A stretch of 45,604 bases of DNA from Desulfovibrio sp. (GTDB lineage Bacteria; Desulfobacterota; Desulfovibrionia; Desulfovibrionales; Desulfovibrionaceae): assembly GCA_031272715.1 (NCBI GenBank), contig JAISTH010000091.1, positions 1 through 45,604 of the forward strand. The letters run 5' to 3'. The position numbers and the translations under genes were made by a program. The notes below the pieces were generated by a model, which searched no databases, was not told the DNA's origin, and saw only the letters and a list, made by a program, of their open reading frames with translations. Of this stretch, positions 31,716 through 39,054 are shown piece by piece (the stretch's first letter is position 1; each line of letters starts with the position of its first letter).

Positions 31716-31943
31716 TGGTATTTACTCCTTTTGTGCTGTAGGTGTGCAACCAAATTAGTGATCGTTGTCATCGATCACGTACGTGTGCCGCATAAACATT
31801 TGTGGCAGTGAGTCGGCCGTGTTGTTAGCTATTTGTATGCTCTCAAAGAGCTGTAAGGCTATTGATGATCGTTATCCGCAACATGATATTTTGTAAATGC
31901 AAAAGTTGTAGTTGTCCATGGATGCCAGATCTTTAAATCAATA
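31716..31943. other. Short intergenic stretch
   Basis: About 230 bp, moderately AT-rich, with no gene or clear signal seen on either strand. Confidence 0.4.
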
Positions 31944-32342
31944 TCAGTGGTAAGTGATCTTTGCATTTGGGTCGGTGGATCCGTGCACCAACGTTGCAAC
32001 GTCCGCAAGCACGCTTTTTCGGCCATCCCATAATGCGTGCTGCTCTTCAAGAGTCAATTTTTTCATATATATAGGAGAATCACACTCGATTATGCCAACC
32101 GTCAGGTAGCGCTCGCAAAATTCTTTATCGGAACTCAACGATATCTGGCGTTGTATTATGTCTTTGGCTATCGGGTATGATGCAGCGTGTTTTTCTGCCT
32201 CAGAACGTTCCGTGAGTGTCAGTGCCTTGAGGATTGCCCATATACGGCATCTCTTATTCAAAAAGTCCAAATTTTTTAAATTAATGTAGATAGTGTTGAG
32301 CACTCGTGAGAATTCAATTCCAGTTTTCGTATCGCGCATCAT
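31944..32342 (-). CDS. Rpn/PD-(D/E)XK transposase-nuclease, C-terminal part (split frame)
   Basis: A 132-codon ORF that continues the Rpn-family protein encoded upstream at 32339-32776. Its start (MMRDTKTGIEFSRVLNTIYI) corresponds to the strand after the nuclease core in Rpn proteins, where the family reads like RLRDKKTGKEFTDKLEIH. The rest is helical (LTERSEAEKHAASYPIAKDI). The frame differs from the N-terminal ORF by -1, and both overlap at ATGA. It could be made separately from ATG 32342 by coupling, or as a fusion by slippage on the A9 run. Confidence 0.6.
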   Translation of the reverse strand: MMRDTKTGIEFSRVLNTIYINLKNLDFLNKRCRIWAILKALTLTERSEAEKHAASYPIAKDIIQRQISLSSDKEFCERYLTVGIIECDSPIYMKKLTLEEQHALWDGRKSVLADVATLVHGSTDPNAKITYH

Positions 32343-32776
32343 AAAATGTGCGACTGTTTTTTTTTGGATTCATCAAATCCGCCATCCACGATTGCTATTG
32401 AGAATGCTTTTTTTGAGATCCAGAAATCTTCATCGCCATACATGTTGCTAATCAATGCCGAACAACAGAAATGCTGTCGCTTTGGGATATAATCATACCA
32501 TTTTGAATGCATTTCAATATTAAAATGGCATTTGCCATCCGTGGTTATGGCTCCGATATCGTCGTGGACGAGTCCCCGGCCGGGCCATTCGTCGACGAGT
32601 ACGGGGTGCACGAGAACCAAGTCGTTGATGCGCATTCTGTAGTCGTAAGGAATTGCGTTGATGAATGCGATGAGGTCGTTTTTCGCCTCCGGGACGCCCA
32701 TGGCGTGTTTGAAGACGAAAGGGTTGGTGAGGGGGAGGAGCTCGTCGCCGCCTTGGAAAAGCAGAGATGGGGACAT
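32339..32776 (-). CDS. Rpn/PD-(D/E)XK transposase-nuclease, N-terminal part
   Basis: A 145-codon ORF with the opening of the Rpn recombination-promoting nuclease/putative transposase family (PF12784 type): LLPLTNPFVFKHAMG, then AKNDLIAFINAI, then DDIGAITTDGKCHFNIEMH, which carries the D...ExH/Q nuclease motif, and KRQHFCCSALISN. Such proteins cut DNA and can promote recombination. The ORF ends six codons after nine consecutive adenines (minus strand, 32357-32365), while the family continues in the -1 frame. ATG 32776 is chosen because it has an AGGA-type ribosome-binding site and starts shortly before the family's first motif; an upstream start at 32833 is less likely. Confidence 0.65.
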   Translation of the reverse strand: MSPSLLFQGGDELLPLTNPFVFKHAMGVPEAKNDLIAFINAIPYDYRMRINDLVLVHPVLVDEWPGRGLVHDDIGAITTDGKCHFNIEMHSKWYDYIPKRQHFCCSALISNMYGDEDFWISKKAFSIAIVDGGFDESKKKQSHIL

Positions 32777-33593
32777 GGAAAGAGTCCTTGTTGACGTTAT
32801 GTTTTGTTTGCGGGCAATGTGTCTGGAGCACATGGGCCCGTGACGTCAGACATGTTCAAATGTGCAGTGTGTGCCGACGTAGATATTTTTTGTTGCGGCA
32901 TCGTTTTATTGTCTGGGCATGAGGGATTTGCCGAATCGTCTCTGCCGAGAGATAAAAGCATGCCGTTCTTTTTTGAATAGGTTGATTATGCATTGAGTTT
33001 TGTCAACGTAAAGGCAATTGCCGGTACTGAGCACCTCGAAGTCAGTCTCGGTCTGCTGGAGTCGGCCTGCGGATGGTGTCGAGGTTTCCGTTTGCCAACC
33101 GTCTTTGCCGTTCAGGTGGCGAAACAGTGCAAAAAAGTGTTCTGGTGGTGGCGATGGGCGCAGGGCTCGCCGTCAAGGTGCATGGGTGGAGGCATGGCGT
33201 TCCCGGGTCGCGCTGGCGTTTCAGGTCCGGCGCATGCCTTGGGATGCCGCCGCGCCAAGGGCATGGCGGGCGTCGATCCGTTGCGCGTCCTTGTCCCGCT
33301 GCGTTGTCGATGTTTGTACGCGTTTTTGCGCGCCCCGTCAAGGGGAAGGATTTTTTGCCGGGGAAGGCGGACATCAAGGGATCCGTGCGGGGCCGGATCG
33401 TGGCGCAGCGCATGGAAAAGGCCGTTGGCGGCCCCCCTGGCGGAAAGGTGCCAGGGTTGCCCGGCCGGCGAAGTTGGTGTATCTTGCAGACACCGGAGAG
33501 CGCGCCGGGCGGGTTTTCGGCGCGCTGGGCATCGGGCCGCGCCGCCCCGGGGGCGGCGTTGCCGTTCCGGAATCCACGCTGCAAGGGAGAGCC
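32777..33593. other. Intergenic region upstream of a plus-strand gene
   Basis: About 800 bp with no supportable gene. The left half is AT-rich near 32880-33010, the right half GC-rich. A weak plus-strand promoter candidate is at 33457-33485. Confidence 0.4.
33457..33485 (+). promoter_or_regulatory. Weak candidate promoter
   Basis: TTGCCC (33457-33462), 17-nt spacer, TATCTT (33480-33485), about 100 nt upstream of the ATG at 33594. Four of six bases match at each box. Listed because it is the only reasonable match ahead of the lone plus-strand gene. Confidence 0.25.
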
Positions 33594-34142
33594 ATGGCGG
33601 TCCATACCGACGACGAACATGTCCTGGTGTATTTTTCCGAACGCGCTCCGGTGACGGACATTCTGGAGTTCGCGACCCATGGCGGCATGGTTGAGTTCAC
33701 CGACCACCCCGTCGCATCGCCCTCCGGGGAGGAGTACGTCTACGTTCTGAGCCTGCACAGGGAGAAGGTGCTGGACATCTTCCTGGTGGGGAAGTTCGAG
33801 GACGGCGACCAGGAGCGGGGGATGCTGCGCAGGTACACGAAGAAGGTGATGCGCCTGATGGAGATCGACAGCAAGCAGCTCGCCCGGGCTCTGCTGGCGC
33901 AGCGCAGGAGCGTGTTCGACGGCTGCGTGCAACGGGACACGGAGGGGGAGCTTGCCGATCTGGACGAGGAGATGCGTCGCCTGCGGGGCGAGTACGTCCG
34001 GAAACTGGGCTTTCATGGGTATTCGTGGGTGAATGGGCGGCAGGTGCAGTACTGCATCGACATGCGCGGCCGCGAGAAGGGACTGCGGCTCTTCCGGGCC
34101 CCGAGGATGGGGTTGCCCCTCGGATCGCCCATGACGCAGTGA
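33594..34142 (+). CDS. Hypothetical protein
   Basis: A 182-residue GC-rich protein, the only confident plus-strand gene. AAGGGAGA ribosome-binding site 4-5 nt before ATG 33594 fixes the start; the frame is open farther left but without sense. The N-terminal half is mixed alpha/beta (HVLVYFSERAPVTDILEFA, EEYVYVLSLHREKVLDIFLV). The middle is charged and probably a helical hairpin or coiled coil (MLRRYTKKVMRLMEIDSKQL, ADLDEEMRRLRGEYVRKLGF). No signal peptide or membrane segment. I do not recognise the family. It converges on the HD-domain gene, with stops only ~30 bp apart. Confidence 0.7.
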   Translation: MAVHTDDEHVLVYFSERAPVTDILEFATHGGMVEFTDHPVASPSGEEYVYVLSLHREKVLDIFLVGKFEDGDQERGMLRRYTKKVMRLMEIDSKQLARALLAQRRSVFDGCVQRDTEGELADLDEEMRRLRGEYVRKLGFHGYSWVNGRQVQYCIDMRGREKGLRLFRAPRMGLPLGSPMTQ

Positions 34143-34170
34143 CGGTCGACGCCGTTCTCCCCGGGGGCGA

Positions 34171-34770
34171 TCAGTCGAGCCACGAGCGGATCTTCATGGC
34201 GAGGCGCGCATCGAGCCAGGGGGATGCGGTCCGCAGGGTCTGGCGGATGATTTCGCCCTCCTCTGCGTACTTGATGGCCATCTCCCGGGTCCAGTCCACT
34301 GGCGGCGGACCTCCCAGGTTTGTGCATCGGTCCGCGAGTTTGACGACCCATATTTCCCGTTCCCGGAGCCTGATCCGTCGCAGGGAGTCCCGGATCGCCT
34401 CGAGGCCGTGCAGATCCGGATCCTTGGAAAGGGCTGCGACGCCCGCGGCGATGCCGTCTCCGAAGAGTTCCGCGACTTCCTCCCGGGTCGTCCCGGTGTC
34501 CTCGATCACGTCGTGGAGGCAGGCGCAGCACAGGGCGAGATCCGCATTGAGGGTCGGATCCCTGACGAGGGCCTCCTGCGTCTCCATGACCACCGCCCCC
34601 ACGTGGAACAGATAGGGAAACGAGCCCATCCCGGGGGCGCCCGGCGTCTCGGCCAGTCCCGGCATCCCGCCGCGGCCCCGGAGAGGGACGACGGGGGTCT
34701 GCTGCTCCCCGTGCCGTTCTGCGGCGAATCGCCACGCCATCTGGCGCAGATTCATGTCGGCTGTGCGCAT
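34171..34770 (-). CDS. HD-domain protein, (p)ppGpp hydrolase-like
   Basis: A 199-residue protein resembling the hydrolase half of RelA/SpoT or a small alarmone hydrolase. It has YLFHVGAVVMETQEAL (first His), ALCCACLHDVIEDTGTTREE (the HD pair and VxEDT), VAALSKDP, and EIWVVKLADRCTNLG (the LADRxxN aspartate). These metal-binding residues are all present, so it should be active as a Mn-dependent phosphohydrolase. Start chosen at ATG 34770 (MRTADMNLRQ) behind a GAGAGGAGC ribosome-binding site; starts up to 34851 are open but look like read-in. About 100 bp downstream of the sensor gene at 34872 and probably in the same transcript. Confidence 0.8.
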   Translation of the reverse strand: MRTADMNLRQMAWRFAAERHGEQQTPVVPLRGRGGMPGLAETPGAPGMGSFPYLFHVGAVVMETQEALVRDPTLNADLALCCACLHDVIEDTGTTREEVAELFGDGIAAGVAALSKDPDLHGLEAIRDSLRRIRLREREIWVVKLADRCTNLGGPPPVDWTREMAIKYAEEGEIIRQTLRTASPWLDARLAMKIRSWLD

Positions 34771-34813
34771 TTTTGCTCCTCTCTTCATGTCGATGTCGTG
34801 ATGCGGATGCCGT

Positions 34814-34865
34814 GACGAACGCCACGGCGGCGATGCCGCGACGAACGCCACGGCGGCGATGCCGC
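34814..34865. repeat. 26-bp exact tandem duplication
   Basis: GACGAACGCCACGGCGGCGA+TGCCGC at 34814-34839 is repeated exactly at 34840-34865, in the gap between the HD-domain gene and the HD-GYP sensor gene. A third partial GATGCCG copy precedes it. Confidence 0.8.
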
Positions 34866-34871
34866 GCCGGG

Positions 34872-36983
34872 TCAGGGGGTTCCGGAAGCATCCGGAGTCC
34901 CGGGATCCGTTTCGACGGCCTCCCTGAGCCGGTCCTCCGGCAGGGCGGCGAGTGCGGCCACCACATCGGCGTCGAAGCCCGGATCCCGGGCCAGATGTTC
35001 GATGGCCTCGGCCGGGCGCATGCCGTCGCGGTAGGACCGTGTGCTGACCATGGCGCAGAAGGCGTTGACCACGGCGAGTATCCGGGCGTCCGGGAGTATC
35101 TCGTCCCCCTTGAGGTGCTTGGGGTTCCCGGTTCCGTCCATCCGTTCGCCCATCTGGTACACCACCTCGTGCACCGGCAGGTCGAACTGCAGCCCCCCGA
35201 GGACGTCGTGGGCGTGTTCCGGTGCCAGCATGACCTCCCGCTGCTCCTCCGGGGTGAGCCTGCCCTGTTTCGTCAGAAGCTCCCGGGGCACGAAGAGTTT
35301 TCCCACCTGGGAGAGACGGGCCCCGAGCCTGAGGGTTTCGGCGTCCTCATCCGAGAGGTGCAACTGCGTGGCGAGCAGGTCCACCACCCGTTCCATCTTC
35401 AGGGAATGCCCGACCAGGTTCGCGTCCACGCTTTCGATGGAGCGCACCAGGGCCTCCATGATGCCTGTCTGGCGTTTGCGGGTCTTCTCGGCCATGCGCC
35501 GGTATTCGGTGATGTCCTGGAAGATGCCGACGCAGTCCCCGGCATGGGTGCGCAACTGCCCCGGCACGGGCGTGCCGTCGAGGTACGGGAAGAGCGTGAC
35601 GCGGTAGAGCCGGTTCCCCGCCGTCCCCTCCAGGGACACCTCGAGGCTCCCGGATGCGCCATTGCGGGTCACTTCCCGCATCCTTTCAAGGAGCGTCCTT
35701 GCCGGCTCGCCGGTGAAGGCGTCGAGGAGCGTTGCGCCGGACAGGTTCCCTTCGGTCCGCCCCGCGATCCGCTCCATGGCCGGGTTGCACATCACGATCG
35801 TCCCCGTGGCGTCGATGAGCGCCAGACCCACTTCCAGCGACGCGTTGACGCCGTCGAGGATGTGCTTCTGCCTGCGGATCAGCTCGTAGAGATCCCTGAA
35901 GCGCAGGGCCGTGGCCTTGTGGGCACGGCTCGCCAGACTGGCCCACAGGAAGGCCAGCAGCAGGCCGATCCCCACGGTGCACAGCGCCCCGATGCCATAG
36001 ATCTGGTTGCGACGGCCGCGGATCCGGTCGTCCACGATGGACGCCGGGGTCTGGACCGCGAGGCACCAACCGTTGTCCCCGATGCGGCTGCCCAGGGAGT
36101 ACACGGTTCCGTCGCCGTCGATGGCCTTGCGACGCTGGAAGGGGATGCCGGCATCGATGTCGGGGACGATGTCCGTCCGGGAGAGGGCGACGACGTCGTC
36201 ACGCAGGCGGGCGGCCTCGAGACCCTCCGGAGTCGGGTAGATGAGGGCCGGAAGCAGTTCCGGCGGCTGCGTCCCGCCATGGGCGAGGAAGTTTGCCAGG
36301 CTCTCCTCCACCGGGATGGTCAGGAGCAGGACCGCGACCGTCTCGGGGTCGCCCTTGGCGAGGACGTCGTGGAGGGGATCCGCCATGTCCAGGACGATGT
36401 GCGGCCCCATCCGGCGCAGGGCGCCGAAGAGCATCGTCTCGGCCGCCACGGCCTTCCGGGCCAGATCCCGGCGTTCCACGTCCAGGGGACGGGAGCGCTT
36501 CGGCGCCACAAGCATCTCTCCGTCGTTGGTGAGGATGTCGGCGTCGATCCATTTGCGGCTGCGGATGAAGTCCACGAGGATGTCCTGCATGTAGGCGAGC
36601 TGCTCCGCAAGGGAGGACACCGCCTCGTCCTGGCTTTCCGCGGCGCCGGGCGCGGTGACCCTCGCCACGCCATCCGGCCCGAGGCCCTTCACGTCCACGG
36701 CGAAGAGCCGGAACATCTCCGACGAACTGATGGCGCGGGCCTGCTCCACGAGCTTCGAACGCCACGCCCTTATGTCCTCCGCGGTCCTTTCCACCCAGGC
36801 TTGCTGCACGTCCCGCTGGGCGTTGAGAACCTCCTGGGTGACGTACTTGATCTGGAAGGAGCAGAGGGCGAAGGCCACGGCGGCGACGACCACGAAGATG
36901 GCGATGCCTGCCATCGCCGTCGCGCCCCTGCGCGTGCGGTCCTGCGTCTCGCCTGCAGGCGGTGTCTTGAGGGAAGTGCTCAT
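34872..36983 (-). CDS. Membrane sensor with PAS and degenerate HD-GYP domain
   Basis: A 703-residue protein. A membrane helix near residues 24-46 (AMAGIAIFVVVAAVAFALCS) and a second near 320-340 (IYGIGALCTVGIGLLLAFLW) bracket a ~270-residue periplasmic sensor domain of CACHE type (SRKWIDADILTNDGEMLV). A PAS domain follows (~365-490; LEVGLALIDATGTIVMCNPA), then an HD-GYP-like domain (~510-680). In the latter the HD pair is SQ (ARLSQVGK), the second His pair is missing (YQMGERMDGTGNP) and GYP is GNP, so c-di-GMP hydrolysis is unlikely; signal binding remains possible. ATG 36983 overlaps the LapG-type protease stop, so sensor and protease are made together. Confidence 0.82.
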   Translation of the reverse strand: MSTSLKTPPAGETQDRTRRGATAMAGIAIFVVVAAVAFALCSFQIKYVTQEVLNAQRDVQQAWVERTAEDIRAWRSKLVEQARAISSSEMFRLFAVDVKGLGPDGVARVTAPGAAESQDEAVSSLAEQLAYMQDILVDFIRSRKWIDADILTNDGEMLVAPKRSRPLDVERRDLARKAVAAETMLFGALRRMGPHIVLDMADPLHDVLAKGDPETVAVLLLTIPVEESLANFLAHGGTQPPELLPALIYPTPEGLEAARLRDDVVALSRTDIVPDIDAGIPFQRRKAIDGDGTVYSLGSRIGDNGWCLAVQTPASIVDDRIRGRRNQIYGIGALCTVGIGLLLAFLWASLASRAHKATALRFRDLYELIRRQKHILDGVNASLEVGLALIDATGTIVMCNPAMERIAGRTEGNLSGATLLDAFTGEPARTLLERMREVTRNGASGSLEVSLEGTAGNRLYRVTLFPYLDGTPVPGQLRTHAGDCVGIFQDITEYRRMAEKTRKRQTGIMEALVRSIESVDANLVGHSLKMERVVDLLATQLHLSDEDAETLRLGARLSQVGKLFVPRELLTKQGRLTPEEQREVMLAPEHAHDVLGGLQFDLPVHEVVYQMGERMDGTGNPKHLKGDEILPDARILAVVNAFCAMVSTRSYRDGMRPAEAIEHLARDPGFDADVVAALAALPEDRLREAVETDPGTPDASGTP

Positions 36984-38266
36984 CTTGATCCTCTATTCAG
37001 CCTGCGGCCCTTGACGTGGGCCCAGCGGCCTTGTTCGTTGACGGAATACTGCGGCGTGTAGTGGGGGAATCGGGAACTGGGGAGGACGACGTTGCCCAGG
37101 TTGTCGAGGACGTACGCCTCGTCGCCCACGTAGACGACAAGAACCGCATGGGCCACGTTCCGCAAGGTGTCCCTGAGGACCACGATGCGCATGTCCTCGG
37201 CGGGGACGCCCAGTTCCTTGAGGGTGAAGTACTTGACGATGGCGTAGTCCTCGCAGTCCCCGGATCTGGCGAGGAATTCGGCCGGGGTCTCCCACCGGTC
37301 CTCCTCGCCCCAGTTCGCCATGTCTTCCTTGTAGGGCCAGGCGTTCCAGAAGGAGTTGACCTGCCGAAGAAGCTCCATGACGGGCCTGCCGGCGATGCGT
37401 CGCTTCAGCGCTCCCCACGTGACGGACTTCCCGAGGCGCCTATCGGGCTGGAAGATGGGATCCGCCTTGTTGCGTTCCAGCACGTCCAGCCATCCGGGCA
37501 GGGAGGCGAGGGGCCGCCTGAACTCCATCGTGCCGAAGATGGGCGTTTTGGGCTGCGCCACCTTCTTCGATGGTGGCGAGGACGCCCCGTTCGCGTCGGC
37601 ATCGGAGGGGGTCTCGCCGGGGGTGGGCGAGGCCGCGTCCCCGGAATGCGGACCGGCCGTCGCATCCCCTGACGAATGGGCATCGGTCGCCACGTCCCCG
37701 GCGGCTTCGTCAGCGGGTCCGTCCGCATCGGCGTGCGTCCCGTCGCGGGGCGGCGTCCGCACATCCGCCGGAGGCGTCACCGGGCCATCGACCGGAACCG
37801 CACGGGGCACGCCCTCCGGGGGCGTTCCTTCGCCGTGCGGCACGCTGTCTGGGGGAGGTTCGGGAACATCCCCGTCGCTCCGGAGCGGTCGCGCGTCCTT
37901 GATCGTCGGCGCATCCCCGGCCGGCTCCCGTGGCGGATCCGCCCTTCCGGGGGGAAGCGGGCACCGGGGCATCGGTTCCCGGAGAATCCCGTCCGCAGGG
38001 GTTTCGGTCCCGGACGGGCTGTCGGGATGGGCGTCCTCGTCCTTGCCGGCCGGCGCGCCCATGGATGGGCGGGTGTCCGAAACCTGCACCGGGATCGCCG
38101 CAGGTTCATGTTTCCGGGCCTGGCCGCATGCGTCCCCCTGCCACCAGGCCAAGGCCAGAGAGCAGACGAGGACGATGGCGAAGTGCCGTGGAGGGTTGGG
38201 GGACGTTTGGCGCATGTCGGCCGGTTTTCGGGTGGGGATGGCTTCCCGCAAGGGACGCTCACCCAT
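36980..38266 (-). CDS. LapG-type periplasmic transglutaminase-like cysteine protease
   Basis: A 428-residue exported protein. An N-terminal signal peptide (HFAIVLVCSLALAWWQGDA) is followed by ~190 residues rich in Pro, Asp, Gly and Ala (a disordered linker). The C-terminal ~190 residues form the bacterial transglutaminase-like cysteine proteinase domain: SFWNAWPYKEDMANWG, SGDCEDYAIVKYFTLKELG (catalytic Cys), NVAHAVLVVYVGDEAYVLDN (catalytic His and Asp). LapG enzymes cut large adhesins off the outer membrane and are normally held inactive by LapD when c-di-GMP is high. Start at ATG 38266 with GGAGGG ahead; ATG 38215 is the alternative. Coupled to the sensor downstream. The linker is unusually long for the family. 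Confidence 0.85.
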   Translation of the reverse strand: MGERPLREAIPTRKPADMRQTSPNPPRHFAIVLVCSLALAWWQGDACGQARKHEPAAIPVQVSDTRPSMGAPAGKDEDAHPDSPSGTETPADGILREPMPRCPLPPGRADPPREPAGDAPTIKDARPLRSDGDVPEPPPDSVPHGEGTPPEGVPRAVPVDGPVTPPADVRTPPRDGTHADADGPADEAAGDVATDAHSSGDATAGPHSGDAASPTPGETPSDADANGASSPPSKKVAQPKTPIFGTMEFRRPLASLPGWLDVLERNKADPIFQPDRRLGKSVTWGALKRRIAGRPVMELLRQVNSFWNAWPYKEDMANWGEEDRWETPAEFLARSGDCEDYAIVKYFTLKELGVPAEDMRIVVLRDTLRNVAHAVLVVYVGDEAYVLDNLGNVVLPSSRFPHYTPQYSVNEQGRWAHVKGRRLNRGSR

Positions 38267-38368
38267 ACCCGCCCTCCACGACGTTGTCAACGCGGGCTGC
38301 GGGCCGCGGTTCCCGACTGGACCGGGAACCGCACGTCCCCGGGCAAGAGCAGGGCGGGGGCGGACCGT

Positions 38369-38818
38369 TCAGGACCGATCCCCGGCAACGTCCCCATGCG
38401 TCCCGTCGGCATCGACGGGATCGGCCGGGTCCGGGACCGCGGACGTCGGTTCCGGGGCGGCCTGGGCCGCCTCCTCCGTGTCCGGCGTCTCGGGAAGGAT
38501 CGATTCCAGGGGTTGGATGCGCAAGGCCTCGATTTCCGTGACGTACTGGACCAGGCCTTGGGGATCCCGCCATTTGTGGGTGTGCAGACTCCCCTCCACG
38601 TAGACGAGGACGCCTCGGCGGAGCGTGGAGGTGCATTCGAGGGCGAGGTCGTTGTAGACGACCACCTTGATCCACGGCTCGCTTCGGAGCAAGATCCCGA
38701 ACTGGTCCCTGTGGGTTGCCTGCGTCTGGATGGTGATGTTGGTGACGGGGGAACCGGCGGTGGTGTGACGCAGCGTGGGGTCGTTCACGAGTCTTCCAGT
38801 GAGCATTGCAATGTTCAT
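38369..38818 (-). CDS. ssb: Single-stranded DNA-binding protein (SSB family)
   Basis: A 149-residue OB-fold protein: MNIAMLTGRLVNDPTLRHTT, PVTNITIQTQATHRD, EPWIKVVVYNDLALECTSTL, GVLVYVEGSLHTHKWRD and YVTEIEALRIQPLES are the usual SSB segments. The C-terminal ~45 residues are acidic and Pro-rich but end in ...THGDVAGDRS and lack the DDDIPF-type tip through which housekeeping SSB recruits partners. So this may be an accessory or mobile-element SSB. AAGGA ribosome-binding site before ATG 38818. Separated by ~100 bp from the LapG gene. Confidence 0.85.
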   Translation of the reverse strand: MNIAMLTGRLVNDPTLRHTTAGSPVTNITIQTQATHRDQFGILLRSEPWIKVVVYNDLALECTSTLRRGVLVYVEGSLHTHKWRDPQGLVQYVTEIEALRIQPLESILPETPDTEEAAQAAPEPTSAVPDPADPVDADGTHGDVAGDRS

Positions 38819-39054
38819 GGCGTTAATCCTTCAAAAATGATCAGCCAAGGAATGGTATTTTCTGTCGTGCACGCCGTGCGTCAAATAACCTCGCTGTAGA
38901 CGCGATAACACAGTTTGTTACACTGTTACCATATTGACGTAGTTCTTATTTATTATCCTTGGAACTGAAAAGGAAATGTAAATTTACACGCTTTAATATA
39001 AATTAACCATTAAATATATCTATTAATATATCAAATAGTTTAGTTGCATTGAAA
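38819..39054. other. AT-rich intergenic region
   Basis: A sharp drop in GC at ~38820 marks the edge of the terminal AT-rich island. It holds short dyads such as GTAAATTTAC but no recognisable gene or terminator with a U-tract. Confidence 0.4.
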
